Source: Edaphobacter sp. (lineage in GTDB: Bacteria; Acidobacteriota; Terriglobia; Terriglobales; Acidobacteriaceae). Taken from it: DNA of 64,000 nt. Shown here one piece after another: positions 8,911 through 17,608 of the stretch (within the stretch, counting starts at the first letter, position 1; each line of letters starts with the position of its first letter). The notes below the pieces were generated by a model, which ran no database searches, had not been told where the DNA came from, and saw nothing but the letters and a program-made list of their open reading frames with translations. The stretch spans positions 310,001 to 374,000 of the forward strand of contig NZ_JAPWKF010000010.1 of assembly GCF_028283685.1 (NCBI RefSeq), written 5' to 3'. Position numbers and translations under genes: made by a program.

Positions 8911-10257
8911 TTAAGGCTTCACATTCACCGGAGCCAGCTTTGCCGCCGGCAGTGTGACGTCCAGCATCTTCGCAAACGTCGGCGCAAGCTGCCGCATGTC
9001 GATCACGCGCAGATCGCGTCCCTTGGCGATACCCACACCCTTGATCATGAAGGTCGAGCGCAGGTCAGGCCGCGATGGCAGATACCCATGCGTGCCCGTT
9101 GCCGGAGCATCCGTCACCAGGGGGCCGCTCAGGTTGCCGCCTCCGGAATAGCCCTCCTTGAAGTCGACCAGGAACGACGCCGTCGGAAAGCCGCCGCGCT
9201 TGTGCAGCTCCTCCGCATCCAGCACCGTCGCGATGCCGTACTCCGGATTCGCCTTTGCCTTTTCCAGCAGCGCCTTCATCTTTGCCAGCGTCGCCTTGTC
9301 CTTCGGGTCCTTCAGTACGATGGCCGCAACACCACCCGCTCCCCACGCCTGCGCCGTCCACGCCGTCACACTTGGTTGCTTCGACGACGCGGAAGCATCC
9401 GTTGTGATAAAGCCGTTCTCCACCAGCAGAGCATTCAGATGCATATGGTGATCGACGCGCAAAAAGCCATGATCGGAGACAATCGCGACCCGCGTCGCCG
9501 GATCAATCGAAAGCGCAGCCTGGATGATCTCCGCCACCTGCCCATCCAGCACCTCCACCGCCGCATTTGCCTCCGGGCTGAACGGGGCATGCTCATGCTC
9601 CTGATGGTCGAGATCCGCAAGATGCACCAGCATCAGCCCCGGATGAAACTTCTTCAGAATCGCGATGGACTCGCGCGTGCGCAGCACATCGTGGTCTTCC
9701 TTCGGATCGACCTTGATCCCGAGCTCCGCAAGAATATCGCGCGGGTTATACGGCGAGCCGTTCGGCGTGTCCGTCTCCTCCGACTGCGCATACTCGGCGA
9801 TGTTGTAGTCGATCGGCGCGCCCACCGTCACCGGCCAGCTCACCGCCCCCGTCTTGATCCCCGCCTTGTCCGCTGCCTGGTACAGCGTCTCCACCTTGAT
9901 GGCGTTGAAGTACCAGTACCACTCGCCCGGATGCTGGTTCAACGGATCGAACGTAAGGTTGTCATAGATACCGTGCTCCGCCGGCCACACACCGGTCACA
10001 ATCGTCGTATGGCTGGGATACGTCACCGTCGGAATCACGCCCTGCACTCCCTCGGCGTAGGTTCCATCGCTAAGAAAGCTGCGTAGCGTCGGCGCCTTGA
10101 TGCCGTGTTCGTCGGCATGCGTCACGTAATCAGGCCGCATGCCGTCCAGCGAGATGATGACCAGCGGTGCGGGCCTGGCCTGCGCGAGCAGAGACGAGGC
10201 AGAGGCGAGGACCAGCGAGGCGAGCGTGAAAGCAGAATGGCGCAGTGAAGGCATCAT
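8911..10257 (-). CDS. Exported alkaline-phosphatase-superfamily phosphodiesterase (NPP type)
   Basis: A Sec signal peptide (LASLVLASASSLLAQA) precedes ISLDGMRPDYV, the first metal-binding Asp motif of type I phosphodiesterase/nucleotide pyrophosphatases. The nucleophile motif TVTYPSHTTIV follows about 45 residues later, and later metal ligands are recognisable in HLADLDHQEHEH, SDHGF and GTHGYLP. The enzyme should hydrolyse phosphodiester or pyrophosphate bonds of nucleotides or lipids in the periplasm with two zinc ions. The start is ambiguous between 10266, 10257 and 10254. GGAG lies within the first codons and suits the later ATGs. It appears to be a single-gene unit. Confidence 0.9.
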   Translation of the reverse strand: MMPSLRHSAFTLASLVLASASSLLAQARPAPLVIISLDGMRPDYVTHADEHGIKAPTLRSFLSDGTYAEGVQGVIPTVTYPSHTTIVTGVWPAEHGIYDNLTFDPLNQHPGEWYWYFNAIKVETLYQAADKAGIKTGAVSWPVTVGAPIDYNIAEYAQSEETDTPNGSPYNPRDILAELGIKVDPKEDHDVLRTRESIAILKKFHPGLMLVHLADLDHQEHEHAPFSPEANAAVEVLDGQVAEIIQAALSIDPATRVAIVSDHGFLRVDHHMHLNALLVENGFITTDASASSKQPSVTAWTAQAWGAGGVAAIVLKDPKDKATLAKMKALLEKAKANPEYGIATVLDAEELHKRGGFPTASFLVDFKEGYSGGGNLSGPLVTDAPATGTHGYLPSRPDLRSTFMIKGVGIAKGRDLRVIDMRQLAPTFAKMLDVTLPAAKLAPVNVKP

Positions 10258-10344
10258 GGGCTCCATCGTGTCAAAAAGATGCTGCAGCAGGATTAATTTC
10301 GAGGCTAAATATCTGCATTGCGATCAGACGCGTTTACTCACTTC

Positions 10345-10815
10345 CTAAACGTAAGCCACACAGTCGATCGCCAGACCATAATCGCCCGCGGGCAGCGCCG
10401 CAGGCTGCACCGTGTTGCGCGCCGGAAACACCGCTCCCCACTTGCGCGTCTTGTACACGGCGTTCATGCGGTCGAACTGCTTGATGTCTTCCATAAAGAG
10501 ATTGATCTTGAGAATCTTCTCCAGCGACGAGCCTGCCGCCACAAGATTCTTCTCCAGCTCATCCAGCACCCACTTGGTATTCTCTTCAATCGTGCCCGGC
10601 ACGCGGCAGCCAATGCCGGAGACGAACAGCAGGTTGCCAAAGCCAACAACAGTCGTAAACGGAAACTGGGTCTGCGACTTGCCGGTCGCGTCCCTCTTGG
10701 TGGACGTCACGTCCTTCCCGGCCGGTGATGCGCTTTGCGCCAGTGCGGGTACTGCGGCGAAGGCGCCTCCTGCCGCTGCATTCTTCAGCAGGCTGCGTCG
10801 CGTCTGCTTCTCCAT
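10345..10815 (-). CDS. RidA/YjgF-family protein with a Tat signal
   Basis: The ATG at 10813-10815 has AGGAGAGGA about ten bases upstream. The first 27 residues are a twin-arginine leader (TRRSLLKNAA, then AVPALAQS). A full RidA domain follows: VSGIGCRVP, TKWVLDELEKNL and the conserved Arg in FPARNTVQPAALP. Cytosolic RidA enzymes hydrolyse reactive enamine/imine intermediates. Here the domain seems to be exported, and the C-terminal IEIEAIA-type motif that supplies the catalytic Glu reads AIDCVAYV. The substrate is probably not the classic aminoacrylate, or the protein has another role. It is divergent from ku, with 134 bp between them. Confidence 0.85.
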   Translation of the reverse strand: MEKQTRRSLLKNAAAGGAFAAVPALAQSASPAGKDVTSTKRDATGKSQTQFPFTTVVGFGNLLFVSGIGCRVPGTIEENTKWVLDELEKNLVAAGSSLEKILKINLFMEDIKQFDRMNAVYKTRKWGAVFPARNTVQPAALPAGDYGLAIDCVAYV

Positions 10816-10949
10816 GTTCGATTCGTCCTCTCCTGGAAATCTCCTGCCGCACCATCTTAGCCGCACGCATCATCGAGAGTGAACCGCACAGCCGCCACGC
10901 GCATCGTACCCAGCAGAGGACTATACGCAGCAGTAGCCCAGGAGGAACG

Positions 10950-11789
10950 ATGGCAAGGCCAACGTGGTCCGGCTCCATCCAGATATCGCTCGTCTCGATC
11001 GCAGTAAAGATCTTTCCCGCAACCAACCCGGGCAGACAGGTGGAGTTTCACCAGATCGATCGCGAGACCGGCAAGCGCGTCCATCATCAGAACGTCACCG
11101 AAGGCGATACCGTCGAAGCCACCGACATCGTGAAGGGGTTTGAGTACGCCAAGAACCGCTACGTCGCCATCGAACCCGACGAGCTGAAGGCCCTGCGCCT
11201 GCCCACCGCCACCACCATGCAGATCAAACAGTTTGTCAAGATGGACGAGGTCTCGCCCACACTCTTCGAACGCCCCTACTTCGTCGCTCCCAAAGACGAG
11301 GCCCAGTCCAAAGCACTCAACATCATGCGCAAAGCCCTTACCCAAACCGCAAGCTGCGGCATCGGCGAGATCGCCTTCAGCGGACGCGAGCACCTCGTCG
11401 CCATCGCCGCTCCCATCGACCCCAAACAAAAAGGCCTGATGCTCTACACGCTGCGCTACGAAGAGGAGCTGCGCGATACAAAAGGCGTCATGCCCGACGC
11501 AAAGGACTCATCGGTCGACGCCGAAGAACTCTTACTGGCCAAACGCCTCATCGAAGGCAGCACCTCGAAGTTCGACCTGTCGAAGTACAAAAACGACTAT
11601 ATCGCCGCCGTGAAGAAGCTGGTCGACGCCAAGCGCAAGGGCAAAAAGATCGAGGTCGAAGCCCCTGCCCCCAAACGCGAAAAAGTCGTCAGCATCATGG
11701 ACGCCCTGCGCCAGAGCCTCGGAGCCGAAAAGCCGAAGAAGAGCGCCAAGGCGAAGAAGACAGCAACGCGACGGAAGAAAGCAGCCTAG
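10950..11789 (+). CDS. ku: Ku, bacterial non-homologous end-joining protein
   Basis: The 279-aa protein begins MARPTWSGSIQISLVSIAVK, a near-universal bacterial Ku start. It continues through FHQIDRETGKRVHHQ, the conserved KGFEYAKNRYVAIEPDEL region and LNIMRKALTQT. Ku homodimers encircle DNA ends and recruit LigD. After the beta-barrel core it has a Lys/Ala-rich tail (about 250-279, KKSAKAKKTATRRKKAA), which in other Ku proteins helps DNA threading. GGAGGA at 10941-10946 precedes the ATG. No ligase D gene lies within the window, so the partner must be elsewhere. Confidence 0.97.
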   Translation: MARPTWSGSIQISLVSIAVKIFPATNPGRQVEFHQIDRETGKRVHHQNVTEGDTVEATDIVKGFEYAKNRYVAIEPDELKALRLPTATTMQIKQFVKMDEVSPTLFERPYFVAPKDEAQSKALNIMRKALTQTASCGIGEIAFSGREHLVAIAAPIDPKQKGLMLYTLRYEEELRDTKGVMPDAKDSSVDAEELLLAKRLIEGSTSKFDLSKYKNDYIAAVKKLVDAKRKGKKIEVEAPAPKREKVVSIMDALRQSLGAEKPKKSAKAKKTATRRKKAA

Positions 11790-11865
11790 CAAAAGAAGTA
11801 GCAGCGCGAAAGAAAAGACGGACCGGAGAAAGAGAAGCCCGTGATCCACCATTCCCCGTGAGTTG

Positions 11866-11928
11866 TCATTCCGGCCGGAGCGCGGAAGCACGCAGTGGAG
11901 AAACCCGCTTTCGACCCGCGAATTCAAC
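11866..11928. repeat. Degenerate intergenic repeat, GTGGAGA family, copy 1
   Basis: This segment runs from GTCATTCCGGCCGGAGC through AGTGGAGAAACCC (11894-11906) to CGCTTTCGACC. The same ordered blocks occur at 49740-49790 and 54479-54515. It lies between ku and the padR gene, in a 238-bp gap with no other recognisable content. It looks like a REP-type element of the sort scattered through acidobacterial genomes. Confidence 0.55.
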
Positions 11929-12027
11929 CAGCTACAAAATAAATTTCAGCTCGTCACCCTCCCCTTGCACTTCGACAACAAGCCTGCTACCGTTCCCCTT
12001 GTCGAAGCAAAAGGGGAGAAGCGCGCC

Positions 12028-12360
12028 ATGGCCGAAAAGAAGCTGGAGCTGCCGCAGGGCACACTCGACCTGCTCATCCTGAAGGCCATCGAGCTGGAGC
12101 CGATGCACGGCTGGGCCATCTCCGAGCGGCTGCAGCAGATCTCCCGCGACGTCATTCAGGTGCAGCAGGGTTCACTCTACCCGGCGCTGCATCGCCTGGA
12201 GCGGCGCGGCTGGATCAAGGCTAACTGGGCGATCAGCGAAAACAGCCGCCGCGCCAAGTACTACGAGTTGACCGCGAAGGGCCGCAAGCAGCTGGCCGTC
12301 GAAGCCAGCGACTGGAACCGCCTCGCCGCAGCCGTCGGCGAGATCCTCGGCATGGCCTGA
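12028..12360 (+). CDS. PadR-family transcriptional regulator
   Basis: The 110-aa protein contains LPQGTLDLLILKAIE and the winged helix HGWAISERLQQIS, with the family signature VQQGSLYPALHRLERRGWI and the wing RRAKYYELTAKGRKQL. PadR proteins of this short type (subfamily 2) are repressors, often next to permease genes. AGGGGAGA lies upstream of the ATG. The gap to the following ADOP gene is 24 bp, so the two form an operon, and the regulator probably controls its own transcription and that of the permease. The pairing of PadR with ADOP is common in Acidobacteriota. Confidence 0.95.
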   Translation: MAEKKLELPQGTLDLLILKAIELEPMHGWAISERLQQISRDVIQVQQGSLYPALHRLERRGWIKANWAISENSRRAKYYELTAKGRKQLAVEASDWNRLAAAVGEILGMA

Positions 12361-12384
12361 TCACACCGCCAAAGGAGCAAACGC

Positions 12385-15117
12385 ATGGATAACGATCTGC
12401 TGTATCGTCTGCGGGTGCTGTTCCGCCGCCAGCGCGTCGAGCGCGAGCTGGACGAAGAGTTAATGTTCCATGTGGAACATGAGGCCGAGAAGCTGAAGCG
12501 CTCCGGCCTCTCGCCGGAAGAAGCACTGCGCCAGGCCCGCATCGCCCTCGGCGGCGCAACCCAGGTGCAGCAGCAGGTGCGCGACGGCCGCGGCGTGCGC
12601 CTGTGGGACGAGATCCTCGCCGACGCGCGATTCGCGTTCCGCCAGCTCCGACGCTCGCCCGTCTTCACCGTCACGGCGCTCGCCACGCTGACGCTCTCCA
12701 TCGGCGCGGCCATCACCATGATGAGCCTCGCCAACTCCGTGCTGCGGGAGCCGCTGGCCTATCCCGAGCCTGACCGTCTGGTCGGCGTCTCCTTCACCGC
12801 CGGAACGCAGTCGCCCAACAACGAACAGACCGGCGGCACCGCGCAGTTCCTCCTGCAGAACGCCAGATCCTTTCAGTCGACGGCGATCTACAGCTCCGGC
12901 ACCTCCGGCGCAAACCTCGCAACGGGCAGCCGCGCAGGAGACGGCGCCGTGCAGGTGGCCGTGCAATCGGTCGACCGCAACTTCTTCCCCACGCTCGGCG
13001 TACAGCCCGTGCTTGGCCGCAACTTCTCCGCCGACGAAGACCGGCGTACGGGGCCAAAGGCAATTCTGCTGAGCTACGGCGTCTGGCAGCGCATGTTCAA
13101 CAGCAGCCCCGACGTGCTCGACCGTGTGATTCAGCTGAACGGCGAGAGCGTCACGATCGCCGGCGTGATGCCCCAGGGCCTCAACTTCGGCACCGACGAC
13201 CCGCGCTCGCTCTCCCCCGCGGCCGACGCCTGGCAGCCGCTGAAGCTCGACAAGTCCGACCCCGGCTACGCGGGCACCAACTACAACATGATCGCGAGGC
13301 TGCGCGACGGCGTCACGCTGGTGCAGGCAGGGCAGGAGATGGAGTCCTTCAACCAGCAGCTGTACAAGCTCTTCCCCTATCTCAAGCTGTGGATCACCGT
13401 CGCGCAGCACATGCCGGAGCTGCGTGTCTGGCCACTGCAGACCGTTATGGTCAGCAACGTGCGTACCAGTCTGCTCACACTGACCTCGGCGGTATGCGCT
13501 GTGCTGCTGGTCGCCTGCCTCAACCTCGCCGGCCTGATGGCGGCGCGCGCCAGCAGGCGTCAGCGCGAGATCTCCCTGCGCACGGCGCTGGGCGCTTCAC
13601 GTGCCAATGTTCTGCGGCTGCTGATCTCCGAAAGCCTTCTGCTCGCGCTCACCGGAGCCGCGCTGGGAGTCCTGTGCGCCCGGGTTATGCAGCCGCTGCT
13701 GCTGAAGAGTTCGCCGATCATCCTGCCCCACACATCCACATCGAGCCTCTTATTGCAGATCGGTCTCGCACTGCCGCTGGCCCTGGCCGTTACGCTGCTC
13801 TGCGGCCTGCTGCCCTCGTGGCTGATGCTGCGCCGCAACAGCTCCTCAAGCCTCCAGGTGGGCCACACCGTCGGCGCCTCCTCGACCGATGTGCGGCTGG
13901 GCAAGGCGCTGCTGGTGATGCAGACGGCTGTAACGGTGTTGCTGCTCTCCGCGGCATCGCTGCTGCTGGGCGTCTTTCTTCGCCTGCGAGCCACACCACT
14001 GGGCGTGCAGCCGCAGCATCTGACGGTGGCGCAGGTGAACCTGAAGGGGCAGGACTACAGCTCCACGGCGGCGACCATGCAGTTCGTCGACAAGGTGCTG
14101 GCGCGGCTCAGGGAATATCCCGGCGTGCGCTATGCCGCAGCGATCAACGGCTTTCCTCTGGATCGCGGCCTGAACGTGATGATGGAGCCCGCGGGAAAGG
14201 ATAAGAAATCGTTCATCGTGGAGGCGCGCTTCGTCACGCCCGACTACTTCCGTACCATGGGCATCCCTATGCTCGCCGGGCGCGACTTCACCGACAGCGA
14301 CAACGAGGGTGCCCCAATCGTGGCCGTGATGAGCGAGGCGCTGGTCAAAAAGCTTGAGCTTGGATCGAACCCGGTCGGCCAGCAGCCACGCGGCATCTGG
14401 GGCTCAGACAAGACGACCCCCACAACGGTGATCGGCGTAGTTGCCGACGCCCGCACCCACTCCCTGGCGGAAGACCCGGCGCTTCTGCTCTACGTGCCCT
14501 TCACGCAGCAGACCGATAAGACCACAAAGACGATGAACGGTTGGTTCCGCACCAGCTTCGCCATCCGCAGCGCGGCGGACACTGACCTCGCCGCCGCGGT
14601 GCAGCAGGCCATCCACGAGGCCGATCCCGGCATTCCCGTCTCGCGCTACACCACCATGCAGGCGATGATCGACAACTCGCTGGCGCGGCCAAGATTTCTT
14701 TCGACACTGGTGATGGCGTTTGCGGTCTTCGCGCTGGTTCTCACCGTGATCGGCCTCTTCGGCCTGTTGAGCTACCAGGTCACCGAACGCACGCGGGAGA
14801 TCGGCGTGCGCATGGCGCTGGGCGCGAGCCGTGGGCAGATCGTGAGCTTCATCATGCGACGCGGCGTTCTGCTGACGCTGGCTGGCCTGGCCGTGGGCTC
14901 GGCGACGAGCCTGCTGCTGCCCCGTCTTGTGCGCGCCCTGATGAGCGACAACATATGGACGGCGGGCGTGGGCGTGAAAGGAAGCAATATGCCGGGCACG
15001 ACAGCCTCGGTCGCCGCAGCATGCGCGGCCATGCTGCTGGCCGCTGCCGTGGCAAGCTTTCTGCCCGCGCGCAAAGCCTCGGCGATTGAGCCCCTGGAGG
15101 CGCTGCGTACCGAGTAG
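12385..15117 (+). CDS. ADOP-family ABC-type permease (MacB/FtsX-like, duplicated)
   Basis: The 910-aa protein starts with an N-terminal permease-prefix domain (RLRVLFRRQRVERELDEELMFH, shown in part), followed by the first membrane helix near 90-110. Two MacB_PCD-FtsX units follow, each with a large periplasmic domain and three C-terminal helices. The second unit holds REIGVRMALGASRGQI, the coupling motif of the superfamily. No ATP-binding subunit is adjacent, as is usual for these orphan permeases. The ATG has AGGAG seven bases upstream. The transported substrate is unknown; MacB-type relatives act as mechanotransmitters for lipid, peptide or drug export. Confidence 0.93.
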   Translation: MDNDLLYRLRVLFRRQRVERELDEELMFHVEHEAEKLKRSGLSPEEALRQARIALGGATQVQQQVRDGRGVRLWDEILADARFAFRQLRRSPVFTVTALATLTLSIGAAITMMSLANSVLREPLAYPEPDRLVGVSFTAGTQSPNNEQTGGTAQFLLQNARSFQSTAIYSSGTSGANLATGSRAGDGAVQVAVQSVDRNFFPTLGVQPVLGRNFSADEDRRTGPKAILLSYGVWQRMFNSSPDVLDRVIQLNGESVTIAGVMPQGLNFGTDDPRSLSPAADAWQPLKLDKSDPGYAGTNYNMIARLRDGVTLVQAGQEMESFNQQLYKLFPYLKLWITVAQHMPELRVWPLQTVMVSNVRTSLLTLTSAVCAVLLVACLNLAGLMAARASRRQREISLRTALGASRANVLRLLISESLLLALTGAALGVLCARVMQPLLLKSSPIILPHTSTSSLLLQIGLALPLALAVTLLCGLLPSWLMLRRNSSSSLQVGHTVGASSTDVRLGKALLVMQTAVTVLLLSAASLLLGVFLRLRATPLGVQPQHLTVAQVNLKGQDYSSTAATMQFVDKVLARLREYPGVRYAAAINGFPLDRGLNVMMEPAGKDKKSFIVEARFVTPDYFRTMGIPMLAGRDFTDSDNEGAPIVAVMSEALVKKLELGSNPVGQQPRGIWGSDKTTPTTVIGVVADARTHSLAEDPALLLYVPFTQQTDKTTKTMNGWFRTSFAIRSAADTDLAAAVQQAIHEADPGIPVSRYTTMQAMIDNSLARPRFLSTLVMAFAVFALVLTVIGLFGLLSYQVTERTREIGVRMALGASRGQIVSFIMRRGVLLTLAGLAVGSATSLLLPRLVRALMSDNIWTAGVGVKGSNMPGTTASVAAACAAMLLAAAVASFLPARKASAIEPLEALRTE

Positions 15118-15215
15118 TCCGGCGACGGCCGTGGGATTTTCGAGAATATCCACGCCGGTATAGGACATCTGCGACTTGCCGGGTCCGGGCCAGATGGGTA
15201 TCTTCATCTGTGACT

Positions 15216-16040
15216 ATGCGAACCTTTCCGACGTCTCTCGCTCTCGCCCTCGTAATGACCGCCGCCGCGCCAATGCTGGCGCAGGATGCCGCCTCGCAGA
15301 TGAAGCACCAGGACACAGAGGTGTATGAACCGGCTCCTCCGATCATCACGCCGGGCAAGACCGATGCCGATCCGCCGTCGGACGCCATCATTCTCTTCGA
15401 CGGCAAGAACCAGGACGAGTGGGTCTCCGCGCAGGACCACACGCCCGCCAAGTGGACCGTCAGCGACGGCACGCTGAAGGTGAGCAAGGAACACGGCGTC
15501 GGCAATATCGAGACGAAGAAGAGCTTCAAGGACTACCAGCTGCATATCGAGTGGAAGATTCCCACAACCATCGAGGGATCGGACCAGGGCCGTGGCAACA
15601 GCGGCGTCTTCCTTGCATCGACCGGACCCGGCGATGCGGGCTACGAGCTGCAGGTGCTCGACAACTACAACAACAAGACCTATGTGAACGGCCAGGCGGG
15701 CTCGATCTACAAGCAGGCGATTCCGCTGGCGACGCCGTCGCGCAAGCCGGGCGAGTGGCAGACGTACGACGTGATCTGGACCGCGCCGCGCTTCAACACA
15801 GACGGCTCGCTGAAGTCGCCGGCCTATGTCACGGTGATCTTCAACGGCGTGATCGTACAGAACCACTTCGAGCTGAAGGGCCAGACGCTGTACGTCGGCA
15901 AGCCGTTCTACAAGGCCTATGACAAGGCGCCGATCAAGCTGCAGGCCCACGGCGACAAGAGCGAGCCGATCAGCTTCCGCAACATCTGGATCCGCGATCT
16001 GAACTTCGATCCGAGCTACAAGTTCTCCTGGGAGAAGTAG
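15216..16040 (+). CDS. Secreted DUF1080 (3-keto-disaccharide hydrolase-like) protein
   Basis: The 274-aa protein has a signal peptide (TSLALALVMTAAAPMLAQ) and one DUF1080 lectin-like beta-sandwich. Landmarks are IILFDGKNQDEWVS, DYQLHIEWKIP, GNSGVFLAS and YELQVLDNY, with FRNIWIRDL at the end. Members of this fold bind or cleave oxidised disaccharides (3-keto-glucosides) outside the cytoplasm. An in-frame GTG two codons upstream exists, but the ATG at 15216 is preferred. The gene is monocistronic, with a strong terminator after it. It is the first of three DUF1080 genes in the window. Confidence 0.85.
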   Translation: MRTFPTSLALALVMTAAAPMLAQDAASQMKHQDTEVYEPAPPIITPGKTDADPPSDAIILFDGKNQDEWVSAQDHTPAKWTVSDGTLKVSKEHGVGNIETKKSFKDYQLHIEWKIPTTIEGSDQGRGNSGVFLASTGPGDAGYELQVLDNYNNKTYVNGQAGSIYKQAIPLATPSRKPGEWQTYDVIWTAPRFNTDGSLKSPAYVTVIFNGVIVQNHFELKGQTLYVGKPFYKAYDKAPIKLQAHGDKSEPISFRNIWIRDLNFDPSYKFSWEK

Positions 16041-16060
16041 CGCGAAGCTTTAAGGATAGC

Positions 16061-16096
16061 GGCGAAGCAGCGATGCTGCTTCGCCGTTTTGTTTTG
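16061..16096 (+). terminator. Rho-independent terminator of the DUF1080 gene
   Basis: An 11-bp perfect stem (GGCGAAGCAGC with GCTGCTTCGCC, 3-base loop) is followed by GTTTTGTTTT. It lies 20 bases past the stop codon, which is the classic layout. Confidence 0.85.
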
Positions 16097-16199
16097 TTGT
16101 GATTCTCAGAGCTGCACGGCGCATTTATTTTGTTTGTCCTTCCGCCGCGAAGAGATCACAAGCAATGGCTGTGGGGACGGCGAACAGTGGCACAACCCG

Positions 16200-17378
16200 C
16201 TAGGTCGTCTTTAGCGGCCAGTTCACCTTGCCACCGTGGTGATAGGCATAGTTGCCAATGTGCCCGGCCCGCGCCGCCGACACGCCTGTTTCGACCGGCG
16301 CATTCGGCTCTTTGCGGCTCTTGATGCAGTCGAAGAAGTTTTTGGTGTGCGCGATGGTGCCGTCCTCGAAGCTGTCTTCTTTCAGCACGGGGTTGCGATC
16401 GCTCTTCACGCCTTCGCGCCAGATGGTCATGCCGCTGCGGGTGAGCTTGAGCGTAGCCTCGGTGCCGCGGAACTCCAGACCGCCGTCGTCGATCGACGAG
16501 GCCATCATGCCCTCGTACACCACGTCGAAGTCGCGATAGCGAAAGGCCGCCTGGATGGTGTCCGGGCACTCCCAGTCCTGGTAGATACGTTTGTCGCCAA
16601 GCATGAAGGCGGTCGATGGTTCATCGGCCTTCATCGCCCAATGCACAACGTCGATCCAGTGGGCGAAGAGGTCGGTCATCGCGCCGCCACCGAAGTTCCA
16701 GAACCAGCGCCAGCGGAAGAACTTCTCCAGCGTGAAGGGCTGATCGGGCGCGCCGCCGAGCCACTGCTTCCAGTCGAGCTGCGACTGGTCGATGGGCCTG
16801 GGCACCCAGCTGAAGCCATAGTTCTGCCACCAGTAGGTGCGCACCTGCGGCACCTTGCCCAGCGTGCCGCCCTGGATCAGATCGACTGCGTTGCGAAAGT
16901 GCGACCAGCTGCGCTGCTGCATGCCGCACTGCAGGATCTGCTTGCCGGAGCGCACGGCGTGCGTCAGTACCGCACCCTCTTCGAGCGTGTGGGTCACAGG
17001 CTTTTCCAGGTAGACATCCTTGCCTGCTGCCAGCGCGGCGGTGGCGCAGCGTACGTGCCAGTGGTCGGGCGTGGCGATAAAGACGGCATCGAGGGTCTTG
17101 TCGTCGGTGACTTCGCGGTAGTCGACGTGCTCGGTCGCCGTGGCCGCGTTGGCGCGCGATTTGATCAGCGTCCGCTGCGGTGCATAGACGTCGCAGACCG
17201 AGACGATGTCGAAGGGAACGCCGGAGGCATCGGCTGAGCCGAGGACAGCGCGCATGCGGCCACCGGCGCCGATGACACCGACGCGCAGCCTCTCGTTTGC
17301 TCCAAAGGCACGTGTAGAAGCCAGTGCGGTCAGCCCGCTGGCGACAAGAAAACTGCGACGGTTCAGATCTAAAGACAT
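16200..17378 (-). CDS. Tat-exported Gfo/Idh/MocA-family oxidoreductase
   Basis: The 392-aa protein opens with a twin-arginine leader (NRRSFLVASGLTALASTRAFG). It then has the Rossmann motif VGVIGAGGRM and the family signature DVYLEKPVTHTLEEG containing the catalytic-region Glu-Lys-Pro. The C-terminal substrate domain contains FWNFGGGAMTDLFAHWIDVVHW. These enzymes oxidise or reduce sugars with NAD(P); Tat export fits a protein folded with its cofactor. The ATG at 17378 has GAGGAG four bases upstream. It converges on the terminator of the DUF1080 gene. The two could act on the same keto-sugars, but this is inference. Confidence 0.92.
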   Translation of the reverse strand: MSLDLNRRSFLVASGLTALASTRAFGANERLRVGVIGAGGRMRAVLGSADASGVPFDIVSVCDVYAPQRTLIKSRANAATATEHVDYREVTDDKTLDAVFIATPDHWHVRCATAALAAGKDVYLEKPVTHTLEEGAVLTHAVRSGKQILQCGMQQRSWSHFRNAVDLIQGGTLGKVPQVRTYWWQNYGFSWVPRPIDQSQLDWKQWLGGAPDQPFTLEKFFRWRWFWNFGGGAMTDLFAHWIDVVHWAMKADEPSTAFMLGDKRIYQDWECPDTIQAAFRYRDFDVVYEGMMASSIDDGGLEFRGTEATLKLTRSGMTIWREGVKSDRNPVLKEDSFEDGTIAHTKNFFDCIKSRKEPNAPVETGVSAARAGHIGNYAYHHGGKVNWPLKTT

Positions 17379-17608
17379 GAAACTCCTCGTGTTCGTCGAT
17401 CGCGAGGATGGTAACAGAGGTGGCGACGGCAAGTGTCCCCACGGCACGAGATGCGGGACGTGCGCTTAAATTTTTTTTGTTGTTACTTCTCTCACTGCTG
17501 CCCGCTCAAACGGTCGCGCAACTCGATGACCGTCGAACGATCACCAACCGGCCCTCTGGGCACGGCCGCCCCTTTGCGCGCATTTCATCTCCCCAAGGAG
17601 CAGACAGT

